NCBI GenBank assembly: GCA_009840135.1
Contig: VXOH01000185.1
Coordinates: 1 to 48,081, forward strand
DNA length: 48,081 bases
Reading direction: 5' to 3'
From: Chloroflexota bacterium
GTDB taxonomy: Bacteria > Chloroflexota > Dehalococcoidia > Lucifugimonadales > UBA3495
The position numbers were made by a program, and so were the translations under genes. Under the pieces are notes generated by a model, which made no database searches, had not been told where the DNA came from, and saw only the letters and a program-made list of their open reading frames with translations. Positions 1 through 7,625 of this stretch are shown one piece after another (position 1 is the stretch's first letter; each line of letters starts with the position of its first letter).

Positions 1-707
1 ATGTTGCCACCGTCACCGAACACTCAAATACCCCGCAAAACTAAACAGAACCGACAAAAGGGTAGAGTATATGCGGAACACCGTCAACGCACCTCACTAT
101 TGTTCTGACTCCGCTTTTATTGTCGAATTAAGGCTCCAAGGACTAAGGCCTTGGCGGCCGCGGTGTACCCTTCCAGAGTGGTGCGATGGCGATTTCCCAA
201 GCCCAATGCATCCCTCGACACTGTAAAGGCCTATTGCAAATGCAAATGATCTCCATGTATTGGCCTTTCCTCTCAATTCCCAGCCGGTAACTCTTAGTGG
301 CAGTAAACATGGCAGAGCACTCTAACCCCTTATGGGACGTGCTGCACATGCGCGGCATTACCCCTAAGTGAACGGAACCTCTATAGACGCGTAACGCCGT
401 CCGGATGGAGGGGTAGGTTAATTGCGATAGTTGTTAGCTGCTATGCCAGGTTCCACACATTCCCGGCATCCACAACTTAAGCCACTTACGTTTTTCCATT
501 AAGCTCCGCTAGGCTCATATGCCGCAAATGCCGTTCCCGCACCTTCCCGCGCTTCCTAACATCAGAAACCGCTTGCCACAAATATTCATTTCATAGGGCT
601 GCCGATTTTTCCGCTTGGTGCTTTGCGCGCCTCTTAGGTCTGCCCGCCATTTCGCACCTCTTTCGAATTGGTATTGAATGTCCGAGGTTACCGACACTCT
701 GCAAGGC
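1..707. other. Gene-poor left end, no convincing gene
   Basis: Only short open frames are present on both strands, with no good ribosome-binding sites and no recognisable domains. The best of them, a 60-codon frame on the minus strand at 515-697, begins with GTG, has no Shine-Dalgarno sequence and is rich in Arg/Lys. It could be a small mobile-element protein, but I cannot support it. Base composition is more A+T-rich than the metabolic genes to the right. Confidence 0.5.
29..54. repeat. Left copy of a 26-bp inverted repeat shared with the far end of the window
   Basis: This 26-base stretch is the exact reverse complement of 47991-48016. The match stops abruptly on both sides. Read on the minus strand it contains TTTAGTTTTGCGGGG and points out of the window. 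A 26-bp perfect match between two given places in 48 kb is not expected by chance. It lies in gene-poor DNA, so it is not a shared coding motif. Confidence 0.85.
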
Positions 708-1061
708 TTAACGCCTTCCTGAATCTCTCTGCCCCCCTATCTTGGGCTTCAGCTTTACCTTTTCTCTTCTTTCTGGCGGGCCAACATCAACCGAAGTATA
801 TGGAGCTTCATTCGGTCGTCTATCGACCATCTTTCCCTTAGAAGCAACCATTCTTTCTGGCAAGGGAAGCGGCGGGGTCTCGGGGGCCTCATCGATAACT
901 CGACGATATGTCTCCCCCTTGGCTATCCGCCTTGCCGACCTTTCAGATATTCCCCAGGCCTTCGCTATCGCCGCCGCGCTGTGCCCGTAACTCCAGGCCG
1001 GCCTGATTTGGATTACGGTATCGCGGTCGAACGCCCGTCGACCTTGCTTGCTCGTTTCCAT
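708..1061 (-). CDS. Small helix-turn-helix protein of a mobile element
   Basis: A 117-residue basic protein. Residues about 20-52 look like a recombinase/Hin-type helix-turn-helix (SAAAIAKAWGISERSARRI, then GETYRRV). The rest is Pro/Lys/Arg-rich and probably disordered. The ATG start is supported by a GGAGG eight bases upstream. It lies in the same gene-poor block as an AlpA-like gene, so it probably serves DNA binding for an integrated element. The helix-turn-helix is visible; the target and role are inferred. No close family is recognised. Confidence 0.6.
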   Translation of the reverse strand: METSKQGRRAFDRDTVIQIRPAWSYGHSAAAIAKAWGISERSARRIAKGETYRRVIDEAPETPPLPLPERMVASKGKMVDRRPNEAPYTSVDVGPPERREKVKLKPKIGGQRDSGRR

Positions 1062-1653
1062 ACCCTTTACCTCCGGCGCAAATTTTTGGAAGAACCTTTT
1101 CGGTAGCGTTTAGGACATTCTGGAACTATTGCGGAACCTTTCGCGTACATTTTCCATCCAAAAAGAGGGCTAATGGCCCCAAAAACTGACTGATTTTGAT
1201 GATGATTGAGCCTCATTTTTAGGCCTTTCCAGGGCTCTTTTAGCTATAGAAAATGTCATTTTCGGCCTGAGAGCAAATTTTTTCGGTGGTGAAATTTTGG
1301 CGACCGCTATTATATATAAGGGGGGTGTGAGAAAGACGCCCGCGACACGCGGGGGGATGGGAGAGTCCTGCCCGCCAGCGGACTAACGAGCCTCTGTAAA
1401 GTGTCCTCTCCCTCGACTTAGCGGGTTGCCAACGTCTATATCCCACCGAGACCCGCCGCAAATCGAGAACCAGAAGCTACGCTCGGGAAGGCTTGGCGTT
1501 GTGGTAGTAAATTTTCTGGCAACTCTGCGAGGATTAATTCTTACCCTCCTGCCAACAGCGCCCACACACCGAAGCGGACAATCGAAAGCAATTCGGTCCA
1601 CTGCTTGAACGAAACTCTCCTACTCGGAGAAGGTCGCCAAAGCTCCGTTTTGG
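1062..1653. other. Non-coding A+T-rich stretch
   Basis: No supported gene. The segment holds short runs such as TATTATATATAAGGGGGG near 1308-1325, which could be promoter-like, and several weak dyads. Open frames here lack ribosome-binding sites and overlap one another on both strands. Confidence 0.4.
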
Positions 1654-1860
1654 TTAGTTCCTCTCGTTGCTGGCCGGCAAATCCGCCAGCCATTTCTCAA
1701 TATCGCTGGCTCGCCAACGGATCGTCTTGCGACCCAGCCGAACGGGGCGGGGGAATCTCCCTTCGTTCATTGCGCTGTAAACCATAGTTCGAGAAATCCG
1801 TGCTATAGAACATACGTCCCTTATGGTCAGTAGCTGCTCTCCATTTTTCAGGGTCATCAA
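1654..1860 (-). CDS. AlpA-like / excisionase-type DNA-binding protein
   Basis: A 68-residue protein of the MerR-like AlpA/excisionase fold. It begins with a helix-turn-helix (LLTIRDVCSIARISRTMVY), followed by the typical FPRPVRLGRKTIRWRASDIEKWL segment, in which a strand-turn leads to the final helix. Family members regulate prophage or island excision and integrase expression. A GGAGG lies seven bases upstream of a TTG (1860), with an ATG as the next codon; TTG is the better-spaced start. It reads away from the zinc-knuckle gene at 1984. No integrase is present in the window, so the element is probably truncated or continues to the left. Confidence 0.8.
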   Translation of the reverse strand: MMTLKNGEQLLTIRDVCSIARISRTMVYSAMNEGRFPRPVRLGRKTIRWRASDIEKWLADLPASNERN

Positions 1861-1920
1861 GAAGAGTCCTCCCTTTATTTTCTTGGGTGCGTCATTTGGT
1901 GGTAAAGTAGATTAAGAAAT

Positions 1921-1955
1921 ACAGACCTGTAAAATCGAATTTCGATAAAGTCTGT
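1921..1955. promoter_or_regulatory. Nested dyad between divergent mobile-element genes
   Basis: Outer arms ACAGAC / GTCTGT (1921-1926, 1950-1955) enclose an inner palindrome ATCGA-ATT-TCGAT (1934-1946). It sits between the divergent AlpA-like gene and the gene at 1984, where an operator for the AlpA-like protein would be expected. It could equally fold as a hairpin in RNA. Confidence 0.35.
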
Positions 1956-1983
1956 CATGTAACCGTAGTAGACCAAGTAGGTA

Positions 1984-2802
1984 TTGCATCATTTCCTCCG
2001 TTGTGAACGAAGTGCGGCGCGTAAGAATAACGGGAAACCTGGTCCAATCAGAGTCAATGCGGTAGGGAAATTAGCCGTGTCTAATGCTGAACGACAAGAG
2101 AGAAATCGGGAAAAACGCCGTGGCGAAAGCCTTTGTTCAGTTCCCGGTTGTCCCGCTAAAGTAGAAGGTCAATCTCGATGTGAAATGCATCGTGAGGAGT
2201 TCAATGAAAACCAGCTACGTCCACAAAGGCTACGGCGAGAAGAGCAACGGACGGCAGCGGATGAAAAGACACGGTTGGTGACAAACACTATGGCTGCCAA
2301 CTGGACGGTAACTGGCTTGGCAATGCTGCTGGAGAACGCCTGGTTGATTGATGTCATTAGCCATCGGCATGCCTATTACGATCGATGGTCATCGCATCTT
2401 GGGTTGTTCGCTCCTAGCCTTTTGTCTTCACTGCCTCAGAAACCCGAGTTAGCCCATTGGAATGATTATTTCCGTGAACACGCGGAAGCCCTGAAAGCCT
2501 ATTGCCAGGCTGTTCCATTGTTGGAAGAACATGGTCACGAGGCGGGTTGGGGCAAGTTGGCTGATCTCATTAAAGAGATTGAAACGAAATTTGCAATTGA
2601 TAGCAGTAGTTTGAAGCGAGCCCACTGGGAGATTTGCGAGGCAAATGAAGCCCTTTTCGCTTTGGCGGAAGCTGTTAAGGACAATCTACCCAACTGTCTG
2701 CCCAAACCTGAACCTTACAAGGAGCCTCCCGTCGTTCCAACGGTGTTAATGGAAGAGATTGGCATTTTGTTGGATGCCAAGTCCTTAAAGTCATCAGAGT
2801 AG
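1984..2802 (+). CDS. Hypothetical protein with a Cys/His zinc knuckle
   Basis: A protein of up to 272 residues from TTG at 1984, with only a weak AGTAGG-like site before it; the true start could be internal. The basic N-terminal part contains CSVPGCPAKVEGQSRCEMH, a C-x4-C-x9-C-x2-H pattern like the small zinc knuckles found in phage and plasmid proteins, flanked by Arg/Glu-rich helices. The C-terminal half is a helical domain with no recognised family. It lies in the gene-poor block and ends just before short direct repeats and the putative attachment region, so an accessory mobile-element role is likely. The function is unknown. Confidence 0.6.
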   Translation: MHHFLRCERSAARKNNGKPGPIRVNAVGKLAVSNAERQERNREKRRGESLCSVPGCPAKVEGQSRCEMHREEFNENQLRPQRLRREEQRTAADEKTRLVTNTMAANWTVTGLAMLLENAWLIDVISHRHAYYDRWSSHLGLFAPSLLSSLPQKPELAHWNDYFREHAEALKAYCQAVPLLEEHGHEAGWGKLADLIKEIETKFAIDSSSLKRAHWEICEANEALFALAEAVKDNLPNCLPKPEPYKEPPVVPTVLMEEIGILLDAKSLKSSE

Positions 2803-2826
2803 CCAAAGGTACACCCAAAGGTACAC
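2803..2826. repeat. Two tandem copies of a 12-bp unit
   Basis: CCAAAGGTACAC occurs twice head to tail (2803-2814 and 2815-2826), directly after the stop codon of the zinc-knuckle gene and about 60 bases before the tRNA-3'-end-like sequence. Short direct repeats at this distance from a core site resemble the arm-type binding sites of tyrosine integrases. Confidence 0.6.
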
Positions 2827-2880
2827 AAACTTGGAAATGGCCCCAAATAAAGTCTATTTCGTAGCTAAAACGGGCCTACT

Positions 2881-2925
2881 TATAAGTCCTCGCACTCCCG
2901 CCACCTTTCCTCGCAGGTTGGTAAA
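2881..2925 (+). other. Possible attachment-site remnant (right end of integrated element)
   Basis: An 8-bp direct repeat TCCTCGCA (2887-2894 and 2908-2915) flanks CTCCCGCCACCTT, which resembles the T-arm/acceptor 3' end of a tRNA or tmRNA. A strong terminator follows at 2932. This is the order expected when an element inserts into the 3' end of an RNA gene and leaves a partial copy beside the original terminator. It is inferred from layout only. Confidence 0.35.
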
Positions 2926-2931
2926 ATGCAA

Positions 2932-2968
2932 GGGGCCCGACCGATTTCAGGTCGGGCCCCTTTCTTTT
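2932..2968 (+). terminator. Strong intrinsic terminator
   Basis: A perfect 11-bp stem GGGGCCCGACC / GGTCGGGCCCC (2932-2942, 2950-2960) with a 7-base loop is followed by TTTCTTTT. It may end the plus-strand gene at 1984-2802, or be the original terminator of an RNA gene into which the element inserted. Confidence 0.8.
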
Positions 2969-3049
2969 CTCCTGGTGGGGGCCCAATTTTGAGGGTGGCC
3001 CTCACTGCCCGGGCCTCCGATGCAGGGAAGGGGTAACCAGAAGGAGGAT

Positions 3050-5341
3050 CTAGGCGACCAGCCCCTCCGCTCGCTTGAGTTCGTCAAGCTCGTCGCCAAT
3101 GTAGGCGACATCTTCGCTGATCTTGCCTTGTAGTGCCGCCAGAACTCTTTCCCCGGACAGGGGCAGTTCGCGAATTCTCACGCCCACGGCGTCGTAGATG
3201 GCATTGGCTATAGCTGCCGGTGGCCCAAAGCCGGGGGGTTCCGCCACGGCCCTGGCTCCGAAGGGCCCGTCTTCGGAAGGCACGCGTACCATGAGGGTTT
3301 CCAGTTCCGGCAGGTCCAGGGCCAGGGGCATCAGGTATGAGGCGAAGGAAGGATTTCGCACCGCGCCGGTTTCCTGGTCGAAGAGCATGTCCTCGGTCAG
3401 GGCGCGGCCAATGCCCTGAACGGCGCCGCCCTCCAATTGGCCTTCCACGGCCATGGGATTGATGGCTACCCCAACATCCTGGCACTGAACGTAGCGTGTC
3501 AGCTTGACCTGCCCCGTCGCCCGGTCCACTTCCACCTCCGCAGCCTGGGCGCTGAATACCGGGGCGTAGGGCAGGGTGGACAGGGAGGCATTTCCAACTA
3601 TGGGTCCCGTCCGGGAGTTGACGCTGGCGGAGGCCAGTTGTCCCAGGGTAAGGCCCTGGGGCGGATTGTCATGGACATAGACCCGCCCGCCGGCGCAACC
3701 TAAGGCCTCCTGGGGTACGCCCAGGCGATCGGCGGCCAGCGCCAGCAATTTATCCCGCGCATCCTCGGCGGCCATTTGTACCGCCTTGCCCTGGCTGTAA
3801 ACAATGCGACTGCCGCCGCTGGGGCCGGTAAAGGGGGCTAAATCGGTATCCCGGCTGGCAACTATAATATCGCCAATGGAGATACCCATAACCTCGGCTG
3901 CAATGGAAGCCAGGGAAGTATCACTGCCGGATATGTCCACGGAGCCTGTGAGCAGGCTGGCGGTGCCGTCCTCGTTGACGCTGATGGAAGCGGTGGAGGG
4001 CCCGGTGCCGCTGCGCCATTCGCAAAGGGCGATTCCCACACCATGGCCATCGGGCAGTTCCTTGGGCAGGCCAAGACGCTCCTTGATTGCCGCCAGGGTC
4101 TGCTCCAGGCCGTTACCGGGCACCCTGGACCCGTTTACGGCAATATCCCCCTCCTTGATGGTGTTTTTCAAGCGGAAATCCAGGGGGTCCATGCCCAGCT
4201 TGTGGGCAATGATGTCCATGTGGGATTCCACGGCAAAGGTCATATCGGCAACGCCGGAGGCGCGGTAGGAGCCTACATACACTTTGTTGGTGTAGGCGCC
4301 GTAGGAGCGCAGCCGGAAGTTGGGGATATTGTATGCGCCCAGTCCGTGACCGATGCCTGAATTGGGGCCGGCTCCCAGGTAGGCGCCAACGTCAAAAATG
4401 GTGTAGGCCTCGCGGGCGATTATTGTACCGTCATTGTTTACGCCGGTCTTGATGTAATTGGTCACGGGATGGCGGGGCCCGTTGAGGGTAAAGACCTCTT
4501 CCCTGGTGTTAATCAGCTTGACCGGGCTCCCCGTCCTCATGGAGAGCAGGGCAGGAAAGGCCTCAAAGGCCAGCCTGAGCTTGGCGCCGAACCCTCCGCC
4601 TAATTCCATGGGGATTATCTTTATGTTGGAAAGGGGCATGTCCAGTACCGAAGCGAGCTGGGCGCGGACCTGATAGGGGCCTTGGGTGGAAGCCCAGATG
4701 GTCAGCCGGCCGTTGGCCTCCACGTTGGCCGCGCAGGCCATGGGTTCCAGGAAACCCTGGTTTATTCCCTGCGAACGGAAGGTATCCTCAAAAACGTGGT
4801 CGGCTTCCATGAACGCCTGGTCCACGTCGCCCCGGTCGGCGTCCAGCAGGGTACAGATGTTGCCTCCCTCAATGGTGAAGCCGTATCCCTCATAGGACTC
4901 CAGGTCTGGGTGGACCGACGGCGCCCCGGAACGCAGGGCGGTGAGCGGGTCAACCACGGCTCCCAGGTCTTCGTATTCCACCTCGATCAGTCCGATCGCT
5001 TCCTGGGCGGTAATCTCGTCCTCGGCTGCCACCGCCGCCACGGGTTCCCCGATGTAATAGACGATGTCCCGCGCCATTATGTAACGGTCTTTCAGGGCGC
5101 CGGAACCGAACCGAATCTGGGGGAAATCATAACCGGTGATTACCGCCCTGACTCCGGGGAGGGCCGTCGCCTTAGAAGTATCAATGCTGATGATGCGGGC
5201 GTGGCTGCGGGTGCTGGCCAGAATCTTGCACATCAACATCCCTGGCAAATAGACGTCGCCGGCGTAGTTGGCCTGTCCCGTTACCTTTTCCCACGCGTCT
5301 ACCCGGGGATGGCTTTGCTCCAATACCTGAAAATCGGCCAT
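3050..5341 (-). CDS. Molybdenum hydroxylase large (molybdopterin-binding) subunit
   Basis: A 763-residue catalytic subunit of the xanthine oxidase/aldehyde oxidoreductase/CO dehydrogenase superfamily, which hydroxylates or oxidises small substrates using a Mo-cytosine-dinucleotide cofactor. The start MADFQVLEQ is preceded by a clear AGGGAGGA; the frame is open 31 codons further upstream without such a site. The N-terminal a/b hammerhead domain starts at DAWEKVTGQANYAGDVYLPGM. The expected catalytic Glu is present near residue 701 (ARAVAEPPGFGPP). The loop near residue 355 reads VGSYRASGVADM, neither the AYRCSFR of form I CO dehydrogenase nor the usual AYRGxGxPE, so CO oxidation is unlikely and the substrate is unknown. 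It is the last gene of a three-gene operon. Confidence 0.9.
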   Translation of the reverse strand: MADFQVLEQSHPRVDAWEKVTGQANYAGDVYLPGMLMCKILASTRSHARIISIDTSKATALPGVRAVITGYDFPQIRFGSGALKDRYIMARDIVYYIGEPVAAVAAEDEITAQEAIGLIEVEYEDLGAVVDPLTALRSGAPSVHPDLESYEGYGFTIEGGNICTLLDADRGDVDQAFMEADHVFEDTFRSQGINQGFLEPMACAANVEANGRLTIWASTQGPYQVRAQLASVLDMPLSNIKIIPMELGGGFGAKLRLAFEAFPALLSMRTGSPVKLINTREEVFTLNGPRHPVTNYIKTGVNNDGTIIAREAYTIFDVGAYLGAGPNSGIGHGLGAYNIPNFRLRSYGAYTNKVYVGSYRASGVADMTFAVESHMDIIAHKLGMDPLDFRLKNTIKEGDIAVNGSRVPGNGLEQTLAAIKERLGLPKELPDGHGVGIALCEWRSGTGPSTASISVNEDGTASLLTGSVDISGSDTSLASIAAEVMGISIGDIIVASRDTDLAPFTGPSGGSRIVYSQGKAVQMAAEDARDKLLALAADRLGVPQEALGCAGGRVYVHDNPPQGLTLGQLASASVNSRTGPIVGNASLSTLPYAPVFSAQAAEVEVDRATGQVKLTRYVQCQDVGVAINPMAVEGQLEGGAVQGIGRALTEDMLFDQETGAVRNPSFASYLMPLALDLPELETLMVRVPSEDGPFGARAVAEPPGFGPPAAIANAIYDAVGVRIRELPLSGERVLAALQGKISEDVAYIGDELDELKRAEGLVA

Positions 5342-5503
5342 TTTGGTCCTCCCTGTTGGGCCTGAGTCTATACCCCATAAAATTGAGAGGCTAGGGTCCT
5401 GGATATAGTTTCCCCCTGACCCTGGTGGATACACGACATTTTTTGCAATGTGAAATGTAAATGAAGGCCCTTTCCTTCAAGGGGAAAGGATATTGAGCGG
5501 TGG
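5342..5503. other. Spacer in the molybdenum hydroxylase operon
   Basis: A 162-base gap. It contains a 7-bp hairpin CCTTTCC / GGAAAGG (5469-5475, 5483-5489) of unknown role. No gene or promoter is supported. Confidence 0.4.
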
Positions 5504-5986
5504 CTACGAATTTTGCTCCCGCATGGTTTCGGCGGCCAGCATAATGGCTTCGATCACCTTGGTGTAGCCCGTGCAGCGGCAAAGGTTGCCGCCTATGGCA
5601 AATTTGACGTCTTCCTCGCTGGGAACCGGGTTGTCCTGCAGAAAGCCGACGGCGGCCATAATCAGGCCGGGCGTGCAGTAGCCACACTGGAGGCCGCCCT
5701 TTTCGATGAAGGCCTGCTGGACTGCGTGAAGGCCGTCCGGCGATGCCAGACCTTCGACGGTGGTAATCTCCGCGTCCCTTGCCGAATGGGCGAGGACAAG
5801 GCAGGAAGTGACCGGTTTGCCGTCCAGAATTACGGTGCAAGCGCCGCAGTCGCCCTCATCACAGCCCTTCTTGGTGCCGGTGAGCTGCATTTCGTCTCGC
5901 AGGGTGTCCAGAAGCGAGTAATAGGGCGCCACCAGCAATTGCCTGCGCCGACCGTTAACCGTAAATTCCAAAGGCTGTTTCTGCAA
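5504..5986 (-). CDS. Molybdenum hydroxylase small subunit, two [2Fe-2S] clusters
   Basis: A 160-residue iron-sulfur subunit that passes electrons from the Mo site to the FAD subunit. All eight cluster ligands are visible: a plant-ferredoxin-type set C42, C47, C50, C62 and the C-terminal helical set C101-x2-C104 and C136-x-C138. The length is normal for CoxS-type subunits. The start is TTG at 5986, with GGAGGT six to seven bases upstream. It is the middle gene of the operon. Confidence 0.95.
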   Translation of the reverse strand: MQKQPLEFTVNGRRRQLLVAPYYSLLDTLRDEMQLTGTKKGCDEGDCGACTVILDGKPVTSCLVLAHSARDAEITTVEGLASPDGLHAVQQAFIEKGGLQCGYCTPGLIMAAVGFLQDNPVPSEEDVKFAIGGNLCRCTGYTKVIEAIMLAAETMREQNS

Positions 5987-6070
5987 TGGGAGACCTCCGT
6001 CGCGAGATTCGGCTCGGGGCAGAAAGGGAAAATCAGGTCTTGTCAGGGAAGGCTTCCATACAGAAACCCG

Positions 6071-6994
6071 CTAGAATGCCGTTTGGACTGCCAGGCGGCG
6101 CTGCTCTTCAAAGGAGAGTCTCTCTCCCCTTGCCATTCTGAATGCGTACTGGAGGGTACGGTTGGTCAGCGCCTCCACCATTTCCTTTCGGTAATCAGCA
6201 GAACCCCGAACATCATCAATGGGTGTTGCCTGGTTTCTCGCCTCGTTTGCAGCTTCAGCCAGCAGGTCGGCCGTTACTTCCTTGCCCTTCAGCACTGCCT
6301 CCGCCGCCGAGGCTCGGAAAGGCACGGGTCCCACGGCGCCCAGGGCAATGCGGGCATCCTTGCAGGTTCGCCCGTCGTCTTCCAGGGTCAGCACCGATGC
6401 CACACCCACCGTGGCTATGTCCATGGCTCCCCGCGGGCTATGCTTTATGTAAAGGGAACCTGTGCGAGGCTGGGGAGGAGGCAGTTTCAGACCGGTAAGC
6501 ACCTCCCCCGTGGACAGGGCGGTTCGGCCAGGCCCCCGGAAGAACTCAGTGAGAGGGAGAGTCCGTGCGCCTTCCGGCCCGGCGATGTTGCATTGGGCGT
6601 CAAATGCGAGGAGAGCGGGTAAGGTGTCACCGGCAGGCGAGGCGTTGCAGACATTCCCGCCCACGGTTGCCAGATTCCTTACCTGCACGCCTGCAAAGGA
6701 AGTTGCGCCGGTGGCGAGGGCCTCGTAATAACGACGGATGCGGGGATCCAACTCGATGGCCTGGACTGTGGCCAGCGCTCCCAGGTTGAGGCCGTTTCGG
6801 GCGCTGTAGGTGATTCGCCGGAGGGATGAGATTCCCTTGATATTTACTACGCAACTGGGACGCCAGAAGCCCTGCCGCCACCGTACCAGGAAGTCGGTGC
6901 TGCCGGCCACCAGCCTGGCATCTTCCCCATGCCGCTGCAGCAGGGAAATGGCCTGCCGGAGATTTCGGGCTTCCAGGTAATCAAACCTGAGCAT
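6071..6994 (-). CDS. Molybdenum hydroxylase medium (FAD-binding) subunit
   Basis: A 307-residue FAD-binding PCMH-type subunit (CoxM-like). The N-terminal lobe carries LVAGSTDFLVRWRQG and, near residue 105-115, ATVGGNVCNASPAGDTLPAL, the flavin-binding loops of the family. The C-terminal CO-dehydrogenase flavoprotein domain ends at residue about 280. It is the first gene of the operon, ATG at 6994, about 70 bases downstream of a good promoter start. The gene order FAD, 2Fe-2S, Mo subunit matches many carbon monoxide/aldehyde-type hydroxylase operons. No maturation (XdhC/CoxF) or Mo-cofactor gene is in the window. Confidence 0.93.
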   Translation of the reverse strand: MLRFDYLEARNLRQAISLLQRHGEDARLVAGSTDFLVRWRQGFWRPSCVVNIKGISSLRRITYSARNGLNLGALATVQAIELDPRIRRYYEALATGATSFAGVQVRNLATVGGNVCNASPAGDTLPALLAFDAQCNIAGPEGARTLPLTEFFRGPGRTALSTGEVLTGLKLPPPQPRTGSLYIKHSPRGAMDIATVGVASVLTLEDDGRTCKDARIALGAVGPVPFRASAAEAVLKGKEVTADLLAEAANEARNQATPIDDVRGSADYRKEMVEALTNRTLQYAFRMARGERLSFEEQRRLAVQTAF

Positions 6995-7070
6995 GAGAAC
7001 CCCCTATGGAGAGCAGAATCGCCGCAATAGCCCCGCAAGGCCATGTCCACGGGAAGGCCGTTTGACGGCA

Positions 7071-7100
7071 ATTATAGGAGGCGGTTCGAGAACGGGTCAA
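7071..7100 (-). promoter_or_regulatory. Sigma-70-type promoter of the molybdenum hydroxylase operon
   Basis: On the minus strand TTGACC, an 18-base spacer and a perfect TATAAT, placed about 75 bases upstream of the FAD-subunit start codon. This is the best consensus promoter in the window. Confidence 0.65.
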
Positions 7101-7154
7101 TAACAGGCGGTCGGCGGGCCAGGGTCTCTCGATCTTCGACAGCATCCTGTCCAG

Positions 7155-7219
7155 TCCGTTCGTGGTGAGCTTGTCGAACCATAAGCGGATGGCCCTTCGA
7201 CAAGCTTAGGGCGTACGGG
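7155..7219. repeat. Copy of a widespread palindromic intergenic repeat
   Basis: An imperfect inverted repeat: the left arm contains GGTGAGCTTGTCGAACCA and the right arm CCTTCGACAAGCTTAGGG, with AGCTTGTCGAA / TTCGACAAGCT (7168-7178, 7196-7206) pairing perfectly. The arms match a dispersed bacterial repeat that is commonly seen in intergenic DNA of many phyla. A degenerate relative lies at 38509-38560. Confidence 0.7.
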
Positions 7220-7420
7220 CCCGGCAACAATCGAAAGACCTCGGTCGGCGGGCAGGCGCCGTCGCGTTATGGATTTGTGACTACGGCATCGTACCTGGGT
7301 AGGCAGGAACCTCGAACTCGGAATAGTCGTCCAAACCGAGAAGTGAAACGATACGTCTCTTCGCACTTCAGTTGCCCTGAACTCCTGTTCAAATTCGGTT
7401 TCGGGTGGCCCCCCTTCGGA

Positions 7421-7449
7421 GCAGGGCAGCCAATCTGGTTGGCCCCTGC
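7421..7449. repeat. Stable bulged hairpin upstream of lutA
   Basis: GCAGGG-(CA)-GCCAA, a five-base loop and TTGGC-CCCTGC form an 11-bp stem with a two-base bulge. There is no T-run after it, so it is not a typical terminator. Possible roles are an intergenic repeat or leader structure. Confidence 0.5.
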
Positions 7450-7530
7450 CACAATGCCGGGCGACACTTCCTATATGCCAACTCTTCCGTTTATTGGGCT
7501 GTGTTGCTACTGATAGTGCCTTCTGTTAAC

Positions 7531-7560
7531 CTAACCGGCAGTCTTACCATGGCTGGTTAG
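7531..7560. promoter_or_regulatory. Dyad upstream of lutA, candidate operator
   Basis: CTAACC (7531-7536) and GGTTAG (7555-7560) form symmetric ends of a 30-bp imperfect dyad about 55-90 bases before the lutA start. lut operons are often controlled by GntR-family or LutR-type repressors that bind dyads. No regulator gene is present here. Confidence 0.3.
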
Positions 7561-7625
7561 ATGGGCCGCCGAAGTTTCGACCCTGGCGGTGGATTTGCCC
7601 CAAACGCACCCTGTTGAGGATGCCG

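Larger units (their letters stand above)
7101..7613. other. Intergenic region upstream of lutA
   Basis: Some 510 bases with no supported gene. It contains the palindromic repeat at 7155-7219, a stable hairpin at 7421-7449 and a 30-bp dyad at 7531-7560. Open frames here on both strands have no family resemblance and cross the repeat. Confidence 0.6.

Noticed and set aside
515-697. 60-codon minus-strand frame
   Set aside because: GTG start without a ribosome site, no recognised features.
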